A stretch of DNA of 64,000 nucleotides from CAXXOK01 sp963664595 (lineage in GTDB: Bacteria; Bacillota; Clostridia; Christensenellales; Aristaeellaceae): positions 310,001 through 374,000 of the forward strand of contig CAXXOK010000010.1 of NCBI GenBank assembly GCA_963664595.2, in the 5' to 3' direction. The notes below the pieces were generated by a model. It was not told the DNA's origin. It ran no database searches and saw only the letters and a list, made by a program, of their open reading frames with translations. Shown here piece after piece: positions 1 through 8,262 of this stretch. Both the position numbers and the translations under genes were made by a program. Every line of letters starts with the position of its first letter. The first letter of the stretch is position 1.

Positions 1-274
1 TATTGCCGCGGACATGCTGCATTTCCTTTTCGCTTAGCGATAGCAGGCTTTTACCGTCCAGTATGATCTCGCCCTCCAGCACGGAGCTGGGCGGCGACGG
101 CAGCAGCCGCATCACGGTTTTGGCCGTTACGCTTTTGCCGGAGCCGGATTCGCCCACAATACCGAGAATCTCATTGGCGTGGATAGCAAAGCTCACGCCC
201 TTGGTAACCGGCACCGGTTTACCGCCATAGAGAAAGGCGGTGGTCAGGTTTTTGATTTCCAGTATATTTTCCAT
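1..274 (-). CDS. Oligopeptide/dipeptide ABC transporter ATP-binding protein, DppD/OppD type (partial)
   Basis: This is the N-terminal 91 codons of an ABC ATPase; the rest lies beyond the left edge of the window. It reads MENILEIKNLTTAF and carries a Walker A motif, GESGSGKSVTAKT, around residues 41-53, as in the DppD/OppD subunits that power peptide import. An AGGGAA-like Shine-Dalgarno site lies just upstream of the ATG, in the 14-base gap after the DppC-type permease, so it is the downstream member of the leftward operon binding protein-permease-permease-ATPase. The family assignment is secure. The substrate is inferred only from the neighbouring family 5 binding protein, and nickel or oligosaccharide import cannot be excluded. 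Confidence 0.9.
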   Translation of the reverse strand, partial: MENILEIKNLTTAFLYGGKPVPVTKGVSFAIHANEILGIVGESGSGKSVTAKTVMRLLPSPPSSVLEGEIILDGKSLLSLSEKEMQHVRGN

Positions 275-288
275 CTGTTCTTCCCTCA

Positions 289-1158
289 TTAATCTGCGCG
301 AATCCGCACGTCGAACGCATCACGCAGGCCATCGCCCAGAAAATTGAAACCCATCACCAGCAGCATGATAAACAGGCCGGGGAATATGCTCATCCAGGAG
401 GCACGCTCCAACAGCGCGTATCCGTTTTTCAGCATTGTGCCCCAGGACGCGCGCGGCAGCGCCACGCCAAGGCCGAGGAAGGACAGGCTGGCTTCGGCAA
501 TCACGGCCTTGGAGCAGGCCAGCGTCCATTCCACAATCAGGGTGGACATCAGGTTGGGCAGCACATGGAACAGGATATTCTTCCAGGCCGGGCGGCCGAT
601 GGCCTTGGCTGCCGTTACATAATCCATTTCACGGATCGACAGGGTACGGCTGCGGACGATGCGGTAGAAGCTGGGGATGTTGACGATGCCGATTGACAGC
701 AGAATGTTTTGAATGCTGGTACCCAGCGCCACATTGATGGCCATTGCCAGCACAATGGTCGGCAGGGCCCACAGCGAATTCATGAACCCGGAGATGGCCG
801 TATCCACCGGCCCGCCCCGGTAGCCTGAGAACAGACCCAGCGCCGTGCCGATGAGCATGGCGATTAAGCTGGAAAACACGGCGACCACCAGCGTGATTTT
901 GGAACCATCCACTACGCGGGCATAGATGTCGCGGCCCAGGTTATCGGTGCCAAACCAATGCTCGGCGGAAGGCGCCTGATACCGGTCCTTGGCGTTGCGG
1001 TCGGAATAGGTATAAGGCGTCAGGCAGCTGCCGAAAATGGAGAACAGAATCATGAAAATGACAATGGCCAAACCGATTACGGCCAGCTTGCGGCTAAAAA
1101 AACGGGACAGAACCTTTTGTGCATTCGTTTTCTGTTTTATGGTCGTATCATGCTGCAT
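289..1158 (-). CDS. Peptide ABC transporter permease, DppC/OppC family
   Basis: A 289-residue inner-membrane permease. After a short charged N-terminus there is a first membrane helix (about residues 26-48), the extracytoplasmic NAKDRYQAPSAEHWFGTDNLGRDIYARV stretch (split here in two parts: NAKDRYQAPSAEHWFG then TDNLGRDIYARV) that is characteristic of DppC/OppC proteins, and a BPD_transp_1 core with several more helices. The coupling loop EASLSFLGLGVALPRASWG, which contacts the ATPase, is intact. The start ATG follows AGGAG with 7-base spacing, and the gene begins just after the stop of the DppB-type permease, so translation is probably coupled. It forms the membrane channel with that permease. 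Length is normal for the family. Confidence 0.93.
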   Translation of the reverse strand: MQHDTTIKQKTNAQKVLSRFFSRKLAVIGLAIVIFMILFSIFGSCLTPYTYSDRNAKDRYQAPSAEHWFGTDNLGRDIYARVVDGSKITLVVAVFSSLIAMLIGTALGLFSGYRGGPVDTAISGFMNSLWALPTIVLAMAINVALGTSIQNILLSIGIVNIPSFYRIVRSRTLSIREMDYVTAAKAIGRPAWKNILFHVLPNLMSTLIVEWTLACSKAVIAEASLSFLGLGVALPRASWGTMLKNGYALLERASWMSIFPGLFIMLLVMGFNFLGDGLRDAFDVRIRAD

Positions 1159-1160
1159 GC

Positions 1161-2117
1161 TCAGGCTCCTTTTCCGCTGTGGGCTATCCGCGGGTCAATC
1201 ACGACATACAGGATATCCACCAGGGTATTGATGGCGATAATAATGATGGCGACCGTCATAACACAGCCCAGCGTTACCTGATAATCCCTGGCAAAAATAC
1301 TGTCTACGATGGCGGTGCCGAGGCCCGGCATGGCAAATACGGTTTCGATTACAATCGCGCCGCCAAACAGGCGGCCTACCTGCAAGCCCATCACCGTAAT
1401 CACGGGAATGAGCGCGTTTTTCAGTGCGTGCTTCCAAATTACCACCCGGCCGGGCAGGCCTTTGGAGCGGGCGGTATCAATAAAGTCCTGGTCCAGCACA
1501 TCCAGCATGGCCGAGCGGGTTTGCCGCATGATAACCGCGGCAAAGGTGAAGCCAATGGCAAAGGCAGGCATGATCAGCCGAAGCAGGTTTTTGCCAAGCC
1601 CTTCGCTGATATCAACAAAGCCGGAAGCGGGCAGCCAGCCCAGCTTGACGGAGAACAGCAAAATCATCAGCATGGCAAGCCAGAAATGCGGCGCGGCCTG
1701 GCCGATCATGGCGAGCACGCTGGCAACGGCGTCCAGCGGCCCGTTGCGGTGTGTGGCGGATACGATGCCCAGCGGCAGCGCAATGACGATGGCAATCAGC
1801 ATGGCCAGCAGGGTGAGCTCCAGCGTAACCGGAAACCGCTGTGCAATGCGCTCGCTCACGGAGGTGCCGTTGATCAGCGATGTGCCGAAATCCCCGTGCA
1901 GCACGCCCAGCAGCCAATCGCCGTACCGCACCACAAACGATTGGTTCAACCCCATGGCCTCACGCATCGCTGCGATTTCCTCCGGCGTCGCGTCCATGGA
2001 GGCGAGGGCGTCCGCGGCGTCGCCGGGCAGGGCATCCAGCAGCAGGAACAGTACCACGCTGATGATCAGCAGTACCGGGATTGCCATCAGGACTTTTTTC
2101 AAAATGGAGTGAATCAA
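1161..2117 (-). CDS. Peptide ABC transporter permease, DppB/OppB family (TTG start)
   Basis: A 319-residue permease that pairs with the DppC-type subunit. The frame is open further upstream, to 2195, but the DppB family begins with a membrane helix directly after the start, and a TTG at 2117 has a strong GGGGAGG Shine-Dalgarno site six bases away, giving a protein that begins IHSILKKVLMAIPVLL. The family signature GDFGTSLINGTSVSERIAQRFPVT and the EAA-type coupling loop near residues 225-255 are present. The gene is preceded by a 198-base gap holding a large hairpin, which separates it from the binding-protein gene. The extended start at 2195 is possible but would add residues not typical of the family. 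Confidence 0.92.
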   Translation of the reverse strand: MIHSILKKVLMAIPVLLIISVVLFLLLDALPGDAADALASMDATPEEIAAMREAMGLNQSFVVRYGDWLLGVLHGDFGTSLINGTSVSERIAQRFPVTLELTLLAMLIAIVIALPLGIVSATHRNGPLDAVASVLAMIGQAAPHFWLAMLMILLFSVKLGWLPASGFVDISEGLGKNLLRLIMPAFAIGFTFAAVIMRQTRSAMLDVLDQDFIDTARSKGLPGRVVIWKHALKNALIPVITVMGLQVGRLFGGAIVIETVFAMPGLGTAIVDSIFARDYQVTLGCVMTVAIIIIAINTLVDILYVVIDPRIAHSGKGA

Positions 2118-2262
2118 GGTATATCCTCCCCAGATGGTACGGCGCAGGAAAACAAAGCTCCGGACGCCATAACACCGAAACTGTGATAAATTCAAGAATG
2201 AAAGTAGGGTGCATACCGGCCCGCATTTGTTTGGCGAGCCTGTGGATCATACGGATGAGGAC

Positions 2263-2297
2263 GGCACAGGCGCAGGGGTTAGGGCTGCGCCTGTGCC
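2263..2297 (-). other. Intercistronic hairpin between binding-protein and permease genes
   Basis: A perfect 12-bp inverted repeat (GGCACAGGCGCA and its complement) with an 11-base loop sits 19 bases after the stop of the solute-binding gene. There is no T-run after it on the minus strand, so it is more likely a stabilising or attenuating hairpin than a full terminator. Such hairpins are common after binding-protein genes that need more product than their permeases; that role here is inference. Confidence 0.6.
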
Positions 2298-2315
2298 CAA
2301 AGGGGGATCAGCCGG

Positions 2316-3866
2316 TTACTTGCTCAGCCAGGTTTCGGAAAAGTCCAGCGAAGCAATGGAGGTAAACTGGATATTCTTCACGTAGTTGGCAAAGGTGCAA
2401 TAGCTGTGGCTTTGTCCGATGATAAGCTGCATGGTGTTGTCCTGATAGAAATCCTGCAGCGCTTTCACGGCGGCATAGCGTGCGTCAAGGTCGGTCAGGG
2501 ATTTCAGGCTGTTATAGATCTCCTGCATCTGGGCGACCATCGGATCGTCCGCGTACATATAGCTGACCAGAGGATCCTTGATCTGGCGGCTTACATCCAC
2601 ACCTGCGTTGCCGTTCTGGCCGATGCACAGGATGAAGGCCTGCTGTGTTTTGGTGTAATCAACCCAGGCGGTGCGTTCCATGGCGTTGATCTGTAAGGTA
2701 ATGCCGGCTTCCGCCATCTGGCTTTCCAAAAGCTGCACGATAGAGTTGTCGGGTTCACGGGAGATATTGGCAATTTCCACGGTGATGCCGTCGGGATAAC
2801 CTGCCTCAGCCAGCAATTCTTTGGCTGTTTCGGGCTCATAGGTATTGATGCCCGCGTTGTCGTAATACCACCATTGGGAAGGCTTGGAGAAGAAGGGTGT
2901 GGTGCTGCCCAGGCCCTCGAACACGACTTCCATCACTTCCTCGCGGTCAATGGCGTATGCGATGGCCTGTCGAACCTTCAGATCCTGGAACATCTCGTTC
3001 TTGAAATTGAAGCCGACCCAGAAGTTGATAGCGTAGTCGTATTCATAGGTGGTCATGCTGTCCATGCTCATGGCAGTCAGGGTGCTGTTGGCGGAGGACT
3101 GGATGTCCAGGCCGTCCACATCGCCGGAGCGCAGGTTGGTGATCTTAACGGAGTCATCGGTCATGATCTTGTAAACGATACTGTCCAGATAGGGCAGTGG
3201 CTGGCCGTCTGCGCCCGCTTTGTAGTAGCTGGGGTTGGCGGACAGAACAATCTGGTCGCCCTGTGCATACTCGCTGAGCACAAAGGCGCCGGTGCCGATG
3301 GGGTTGGTGGCGGCATCCTGATTGTCCACATTGGCGGGGGCCATCAGCATAAAGCTGTTGCCGGACAGGATGGTGAGCAGACCCGCGTCGGGGGCGGAGG
3401 TGTTGATCTGGATTTCGTATTCACCCAGCACATCACAGCTGGTGATCAGGGCCAGATCGGACTTTTTATTGACGTGCGCGCATGCGTCGGTCAAATAGTA
3501 GTTGATGACCTTGGCGGCGGCATCCGCGTTGAACTTGGTGCCGTCGGAATAGGATACGTCCTCGCGCAGGTTCATCACGAGGCCCAGCCCGTCTTCGGTA
3601 TAATGCCAGTCGGTGGCGAGACCCTCAACAAAATTGCCGTCTCCGTCGATTTTAATCAGGGTTTCGAAGATTTGACTGAGCACATAGCAGTCGGCCTGGG
3701 AAAAGGTGGTGTGGGTGATGTCAAATCCCTGGTTGGTCATATCCTGAGATTTGGCGACAATCAAAGTTCCTCCGCGCACGGGTGCGGCAGCCCCTTCCGC
3801 GTTTGCCGTAAGGCACAGGCCCATCAGCAGGGTAACCGCCAGCAGAATGCCAAGTAGTTTTTTCAT
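2316..3866 (-). CDS. Extracellular solute-binding protein family 5 (peptide/nickel type)
   Basis: A 516-residue secreted binding protein (SBP_bac_5). Residues 1-23 form a signal peptide (MKKLLGILLAVTLLMGLCL, then TANAE); no lipobox cysteine follows at a convincing place, though a Cys lies within the hydrophobic stretch. The mature part opens with RGGTLIVAKSQDMTNQGFD and later has the family's VRQAIAYAIDREEVMEVVF and GTGAFVLSEYAQGDQ segments. It would bind a peptide outside the membrane and deliver it to the two permeases downstream on the same strand. An AGGAGGAA Shine-Dalgarno site precedes the ATG. It is the first gene of the leftward operon. Ligand specificity cannot be read from the sequence. 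Confidence 0.93.
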   Translation of the reverse strand: MKKLLGILLAVTLLMGLCLTANAEGAAAPVRGGTLIVAKSQDMTNQGFDITHTTFSQADCYVLSQIFETLIKIDGDGNFVEGLATDWHYTEDGLGLVMNLREDVSYSDGTKFNADAAAKVINYYLTDACAHVNKKSDLALITSCDVLGEYEIQINTSAPDAGLLTILSGNSFMLMAPANVDNQDAATNPIGTGAFVLSEYAQGDQIVLSANPSYYKAGADGQPLPYLDSIVYKIMTDDSVKITNLRSGDVDGLDIQSSANSTLTAMSMDSMTTYEYDYAINFWVGFNFKNEMFQDLKVRQAIAYAIDREEVMEVVFEGLGSTTPFFSKPSQWWYYDNAGINTYEPETAKELLAEAGYPDGITVEIANISREPDNSIVQLLESQMAEAGITLQINAMERTAWVDYTKTQQAFILCIGQNGNAGVDVSRQIKDPLVSYMYADDPMVAQMQEIYNSLKSLTDLDARYAAVKALQDFYQDNTMQLIIGQSHSYCTFANYVKNIQFTSIASLDFSETWLSK

Positions 3867-4173
3867 GGATCAGTGTTCCTCCTTTATATACTTTGTTTTG
3901 TAACGGGACGAGCTGCTCCATCAACCGCTCTCCCTATGTAAATCCAGTGTACAAAAGGGTTCCTTCATTGTATATTGGTCAAACATGCAAAAACATTGTC
4001 CAAAACAGACATTATAATCCCATTATTGACATTGGATGGGTTCGTCATTACAATAGACAAGAACTTGGCGGCAATGATCGGCGGCAAAGCGCGGTCACGC
4101 TTTCTCCCGGCCGACCCGGGAACGCCGTCTGTTTTGCGGTAATTACCTGTTGCTCCATCAGAAAGGTCGTTTA
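3867..4173. other. Divergent intergenic region
   Basis: This 307-base spacer separates the leftward peptide transporter operon from the rightward kinase gene. It is AT-rich compared with the genes and holds a clear rightward promoter at 4026-4054. I found no equally good leftward promoter for the transporter, although TACAAT- and TATAAT-like hexamers occur on that strand. No small gene or riboswitch was recognised. Confidence 0.6.
4026..4054 (+). promoter_or_regulatory. Sigma-A-type promoter for kinase/DUF2877 genes
   Basis: TTGACA at 4026-4031 and TACAAT at 4049-4054 are separated by 17 bases. The predicted start lies about 110 bases before the kinase ATG. Confidence 0.75.
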
Positions 4174-5346
4174 ATGAAAATCCTCGTGCAAAACCTCGGC
4201 TCTACCAGCTTCAAGTGCAAGCTGTATCAAATGGACGGACAGGAAACCCTGCTTGCAACCGCCGGTGTGGAAAACATCGGCGCGGCCGGAAGCTATGCCG
4301 TTTGCTATGGAGAGAATAAGGACAGGGCAAACTGTGCCTGCGCCACGCATGCGGACGCTTTGACGCTGTGCATGGAGAAGCTGAACGCACTGGGTCTGGA
4401 TATCGATCTGAAGACGTTGGACTGCATCGGCTACAAGGCGGTGCACGGAGGCAGCATCTCCGGTTCCCAAGTGGTGGATGAAGCGCTGATTGCTGAAATG
4501 GAACGCATGGTAAGCTTTGCCCCGGCGCATAACCCGATATACCTGAAGATGATGAAAAGTGTGCACAGCCAGCATCCGCAGCTTCTCCAGATTGCCTGCT
4601 TTGAAACGGCTTTCCACGCCACCATTCCGCAGGAACGCTATCTGTACGGTATTCCGTACGAATGGGCATCGGAGTACGGCGTTCGGCGGTATGGCTTTCA
4701 CGGCTCCAGCCACAGCTACATTGCGGCCAAAATGGCGGAGGAAGCGCCGCATAACAAACGGATCATCAGCGCGCATCTGGGAGGCTCCAGCTCTTTGTGC
4801 GCCATTGCGGACGGGCGCAGCATTGCAAGCTCCATGGGGGCGACGCCCCAGAGCGGTGTATTTCATAACAACCGGGTAGGGGATCTGGATGTGTTCGTGC
4901 TGCCTCTGCTGTGCGAAAGGCTGGGGGGTATGGATAAAGTGATGAAGGCGCTGTCAACGCAGGGCGGTTTTCTGGGACTGTCCGGCGTCAGCAACGATAT
5001 GCGGCTGATCGAAGAAGCGGCCGCAAACGGAGACGGGCGCGCCGAGCTTGCGCTGCGGGCCTTTGCCGATGAAGTGATCGGCTATATCGGTATGTTTACC
5101 GCCTATCTGGGCGGGCTGGACGCACTGGTGTTCACCGGCGGCATCGGGCTGAACGCGGCGGACTTCCGCCGACGTGTTGCCGAACGGCTGGGCTTTATCC
5201 ACGCGAAGATCGACCCGGCCCTCAACCGGCGGGGATACCAGGGAAAGATCAGCACACAGGACAGCGGCGCGGAGATCTGGGTGCTGGAAACCAACGAGGA
5301 GCTGATGGTTGCGCGCGGTTGTATGAAGGTGCTGAGCGCCCGATGA
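4174..5346 (+). CDS. Acetate kinase-family carboxylate kinase, divergent active site
   Basis: A 390-residue member of the acetate/propionate kinase family (ASKHA fold). Collinear motifs include VQNLGSTSFK (residues 5-14), the GYKAVHGG segment (86-93), CFETAFHATIP (142-151), RRYGFHGSSH (171-180), HLGGSSS (201-207), NNRVGDLD (232-239) and FTGGIGLN (320-327). Compared from memory with E. coli AckA, several catalytic positions differ: the Arg of GHRIVHGG is Lys88, the Asp of FDTAFH is Glu144, HLGNGG lost its Asn, and the Glu of GIGEN is Leu326. His176 and Arg234 are kept. It may phosphorylate a different small acid or work weakly. The ATG has a GAAAGG site upstream, and the next gene overlaps by four bases. 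No phosphotransacetylase gene is nearby. Confidence 0.85.
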   Translation: MKILVQNLGSTSFKCKLYQMDGQETLLATAGVENIGAAGSYAVCYGENKDRANCACATHADALTLCMEKLNALGLDIDLKTLDCIGYKAVHGGSISGSQVVDEALIAEMERMVSFAPAHNPIYLKMMKSVHSQHPQLLQIACFETAFHATIPQERYLYGIPYEWASEYGVRRYGFHGSSHSYIAAKMAEEAPHNKRIISAHLGGSSSLCAIADGRSIASSMGATPQSGVFHNNRVGDLDVFVLPLLCERLGGMDKVMKALSTQGGFLGLSGVSNDMRLIEEAAANGDGRAELALRAFADEVIGYIGMFTAYLGGLDALVFTGGIGLNAADFRRRVAERLGFIHAKIDPALNRRGYQGKISTQDSGAEIWVLETNEELMVARGCMKVLSAR

Positions 5347-6173
5347 ATAAAGCAGGAAAAGCGTGGCTGACGCCGTGCATGGAAACGCTGTGGCGGCGAT
5401 GCGCCGGACACGGGAGCATCACGGTGCACTCGATGTTTGCGTCCGTGGCAAACCTGTGGTTTGCTTTGCCGGATACAGGGGAAAAGCGGCTGTTTTCGCT
5501 GGTGTGCCCGGGCGTGCCGCGTTTACCGGATAGTGGACAGGCGCCGGAGGCTCTGCTCCACGCGCTGCAGCCGGGCATGCGGGGAGCGGCAAGCCAAACC
5601 GATGCCGGGTATCGGCTGATCATCAACGGCGAAACCATTGATTTCCAAAATCAAACGGACTGGGACGGACGATTCGCGGAAGCCTTTGAAATGCGTTGCG
5701 GCCGGGTGCAAAAGACCGCGGAAGCGCTGCGTTACGTGAAAACCGGGTTTTCCCTGCTGCCGGAAAAAACACGGCTCCGCGCCGAGGGCGCGCTGCTCAC
5801 CGGGGATGCCCCAAGCTTTCTGGGGCTGGGCTCCGGGCTGACACCATCCTTTGACGATGCCTGCGTTGGGGTGATGGCCTGCTGCGCGGCGTTTGGGTAT
5901 CCGGTTCCCTTTCGGCTGAGCGATTACAGCGCGACCACGGATATCAGCGCGAGGTACTTGGCGCTGGCGTGGGAGGGCTATTTCGGGGAGCCGTTATGGA
6001 GGCTAATGCATGCATGGGGCGGAAAAGGCAGTTTGCAAACGGCGCTTGATGGCATGCTGCAGGTGGGCGCGACTTCCGGCACGGACATGCTGTACGGAGC
6101 GGTAACCATGGCCTTATCACAGATGGAGGGGAACAAGGAGAAAGACCATGAGTCTTCTCAGGATCCGGAGTGA
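5343..6173 (+). CDS. DUF2877 domain protein (AllH-like)
   Basis: A 276-residue soluble protein whose ATG overlaps the stop of the kinase gene (ATGA), so the two are translationally coupled. The signature LTGDAPSFLGLGSGLTPSFDD around residues 150-170 matches the GLGPGLTPSGDD motif of the DUF2877 family. Members of this family include AllH, one of the subunits linked to oxamate carbamoyltransferase in anaerobic allantoin use. Here the first Asp-flanking Gly is replaced (SFDD). The usual partners (FdrA/AllF, DUF1116/AllG and carbamate kinase) are absent and an acetate-kinase-like protein takes the kinase position. Function in this context is unknown; a role in carbamoyl or acyl phosphate chemistry is an inference from the pairing. 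Confidence 0.8.
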   Translation: MNKAGKAWLTPCMETLWRRCAGHGSITVHSMFASVANLWFALPDTGEKRLFSLVCPGVPRLPDSGQAPEALLHALQPGMRGAASQTDAGYRLIINGETIDFQNQTDWDGRFAEAFEMRCGRVQKTAEALRYVKTGFSLLPEKTRLRAEGALLTGDAPSFLGLGSGLTPSFDDACVGVMACCAAFGYPVPFRLSDYSATTDISARYLALAWEGYFGEPLWRLMHAWGGKGSLQTALDGMLQVGATSGTDMLYGAVTMALSQMEGNKEKDHESSQDPE

Positions 6174-6950
6174 AACGCTGACCGTATCTATATCTGCCAT
6201 GGGAAGCTGCAATCCATCCGGGATATGGAGGACGTAGAAAGACTGTGGCAGGGAAACCCTGCGTATGGAAGGGACACGCGATCATTTTGTCTCCCATCGC
6301 TGGCAGCATGAAAAACAACGGATAGGTATGTAGGAACAAAGGTACGCAATGCCAAAGCACGGCTTTGCGCGCTTGCACGAATGGGCTATGGAAAGCGCAG
6401 AGGAAGACCGGGTAATAGTTGAGCAGCGAAAGCAGACCGACGGTTTTCCGTATCGCTATGGGTTTCGTGCCTGCTTTACGCTGCAGGAAAATCGGTTGTC
6501 TGTGGATTATACCGTAACCAACAAAGACACGCAAACCATTGAGCGTTACCTGGGTGGACACGTGCCTTTGCTACACCGGGCTCGATTGAGAAGTTCGAAT
6601 TGATTTTCGGCCAACAGGAAACACTGGAAAGATACTGGGTCAAAGGCGGTCTTGTGCAACGTAGATAGGGAAACGACCTGGCTTCCCCTGACCGAAGCGC
6701 TGTTTGCCCCCTGTGCTGTTTACTTGCAGGAGGTACGCAGCACAGCGGTACCCTGCAAAGCTGGGCGCGCAGCCGGAAAATATGCGTGGGATTCGCAGGC
6801 AACCGATCACTGACCTCTGGCGTCTGCCGGACGCGCAGCATGTCCGCCTCGAAGCATGGAGCGACAGCGGCGATTTTGAAGATGCTCCTACAGGCTTCGA
6901 CAGATCTCACGAAGTAACCGAATATGATCGCCCGGCCCCCGGAACAGACG
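6149..6950 (+). pseudogene. Decayed aldose 1-epimerase (LacX/galactose mutarotase-like)
   Basis: A gene remnant begins with a good Shine-Dalgarno site (AAGGAG) and ATG at 6149 and reads MSLLRIRSETLTVSISAMG before a stop at codon 31. Fragments of the family then appear in changing frames: LWQGNPAYG, SMKNN, a region reading MPKHGFARLHEWAMES (the HGFAR motif is typical of LacX-like epimerases), then FPYRYGFRACFTLQENRLS with YTVTNKDTQT, then ATPGSIEKFELIF and ERYWVKGGLVQR, and finally LPLTEALFAP. At least four frameshifts and several in-frame stops make it non-functional. It overlaps the end of the DUF2877 gene by 25 bases, so it was once the third gene of that operon. The downstream boundary is uncertain. 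Confidence 0.8.
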
Positions 6951-7036
6951 GTTGCCCGAAGCCATACGATGGTTGTTTTGTGGCGCAAGACGGAAACGAT
7001 ACCCGGACGCTTGTTATAGAGATTGTTTTTCCGCGT

Positions 7037-7083
7037 AAAAGCCTTTGTGTCACCCGGAAACCAAGTGACGCGAAGGCTTTTTC
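7037..7083 (+). terminator. Rho-independent terminator after the pseudogene
   Basis: Arms AAAAGCCTTTGTGTCAC and GTGACGCGAAGGCTTTT pair over 17 positions with two G-T type pairs or mismatches around a CCGGAAACCAA loop, and the right arm runs into TTTTT. The A-rich left arm allows it to work on both strands. It probably ends the kinase-DUF2877-epimerase transcript. Confidence 0.75.
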
Positions 7084-7268
7084 TGTTGGAATGCATATAA
7101 CTGGGGAATGCTATCCCGATAGCCGAAAGGTGACTTGCAGGCATCCAATCTGCTCAATTGCTGCCATGGTTTACTTGAATAGCGTACATCCTCCACGATA
7201 CGCATAACCGGCTGGAAAACTGTCACAAAAACGCCATAATAACTCCCCGGAAACGCCACAGAAGCCTA

Positions 7269-7297
7269 TTGACGCTTAGGATACGGTATGTTAAATT
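7269..7297 (+). promoter_or_regulatory. Probable promoter of the NapH-like gene
   Basis: TTGACG at 7269-7274 and TAAATT at 7292-7297 are 17 bases apart. The -10 box is weak. The predicted transcript has a leader of about 80 bases with pairing potential. Confidence 0.45.
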
Positions 7298-7347
7298 TTT
7301 CGTGAGGAACAAGTGAACCCGGCAGTTGCCTGAGGGCAGGTAGACTG

Positions 7348-7366
7348 TTTTGGTGCTGCACCAAAA
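7348..7366. promoter_or_regulatory. Perfect 19-base palindrome in the leader of the NapH-like gene
   Basis: TTTTGGTGCTGCACCAAAA is a perfect dyad with one central base, located nine bases before the AAGGAG ribosome site of the ferredoxin gene. As DNA it could be a repressor site; as RNA the one-base centre makes a simple tight hairpin less likely unless the loop opens. No regulator gene is adjacent. Confidence 0.5.
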
Positions 7367-7386
7367 TGCAGTGTAAGGAGAACAAA

Positions 7387-8262
7387 ATGAAAAAAACCAG
7401 GAAACGCAAATCGTGGATCCGGCTGCTCGTTCAAATTTTCTTTTTCGTACTGATCGCGCTGATCGCCGTCAACAAAACGCTGGAAGAGGCCGGTATGGCA
7501 ACCATTCCCTTTCTTTCGTCGGCATCGCTGCACGCGTTATGCCCGTTCGGCGGGGTAGTGACGCTGTATAACCTTGCTACCGTAGGCACCCTGATTCAAA
7601 AAATTCATGATTCATCGGTCATTTTATTAGGCCTTGTGCTCATCCTGTCGTTGTTCTTCGGCCCGGTGTTCTGCGGATGGGTATGTCCGCTGGGATCGGC
7701 GCAGGAATGGGTTGGCAAGGCGGGGCGGAAAATATTCAAGAAAAAGTACAACCAGTTTGTTCCGCACAAGCTGGACAGGGTGATGCGGTACTTCCGGTTT
7801 GTTGTGCTGGGTTGGGTGGTATTCGTTACGGCACGGTCGGCTACCCTGCTGTTTGCCGATGTGGATCCCTACAACGCGTTGTTCACCTTTTGGTCTGAGG
7901 AAGTCGCGCTGCCCTCGCTGATCATTCTTGGGGTTACGTTGGTCGGCTCGCTGTTCATCGAACGTCCGTGGTGCAAATACGCTTGCCCGTACGGCGCGTT
8001 GCTGGGGCTGTTCAATAAAATCCGTATTTTCAAAATCAGACGCGAGCCATCCACCTGCATTTCCTGCAACCTGTGCACACGCAACTGCCCGATGAATATC
8101 GACGTAGCCAGGAAGGAAACGATAACGGACCTGCAATGCATCAGCTGCTTTGAATGCACCTCGGAGCGGGTATGTCCCGTGGAAAACACCGTGGAAATGA
8201 AACTACCGTCACGCAAGGCCGTTGTGGCTGCCGAGGCAGCGGGAGAGGAGAAAGCGCAATGA
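7387..8262 (+). CDS. 4Fe-4S membrane protein, NapH/YccM-like
   Basis: A 291-residue membrane iron-sulfur protein. Four or five hydrophobic segments (near residues 12-32, 49-70, 77-98, 135-155 and 172-192) surround two cysteine motifs of the NapH/NosR/YccM type, CGWVCPLG (about residue 97) and CKYACPYG (about residue 200). Two C-terminal 4Fe-4S ferredoxin motifs follow, CISCNLCTRNCP and CISCFECTSERVCP. Such proteins move electrons between the membrane and soluble or surface partners. The ATG has AAGGAG at suitable spacing. The next gene overlaps by four bases, making a two-gene operon. Electron donor and acceptor are not evident, since no NapG, NosZ or reductase gene is adjacent. Confidence 0.85.
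   Translation: MKKTRKRKSWIRLLVQIFFFVLIALIAVNKTLEEAGMATIPFLSSASLHALCPFGGVVTLYNLATVGTLIQKIHDSSVILLGLVLILSLFFGPVFCGWVCPLGSAQEWVGKAGRKIFKKKYNQFVPHKLDRVMRYFRFVVLGWVVFVTARSATLLFADVDPYNALFTFWSEEVALPSLIILGVTLVGSLFIERPWCKYACPYGALLGLFNKIRIFKIRREPSTCISCNLCTRNCPMNIDVARKETITDLQCISCFECTSERVCPVENTVEMKLPSRKAVVAAEAAGEEKAQ

Noticed and set aside
1119..2186. Long plus-strand open frame of 355 codons over the permease genes
   Set aside because: It is a shadow of the minus-strand DppB gene, has no ribosome site and no recognisable family; its composition is of the reverse-frame type.
6704..7207. 167-codon plus-strand frame after the pseudogene
   Set aside because: It has no ribosome site, overlaps the epimerase remnant and a terminator, and shows no coding pattern beyond fragments of the decayed gene.
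7298..7386. Known riboswitch in the NapH-like leader
   Set aside because: I compared it by memory with FMN, TPP, fluoride, ZTP, cobalamin and cyclic-di-GMP classes and none of their core sequences is present.
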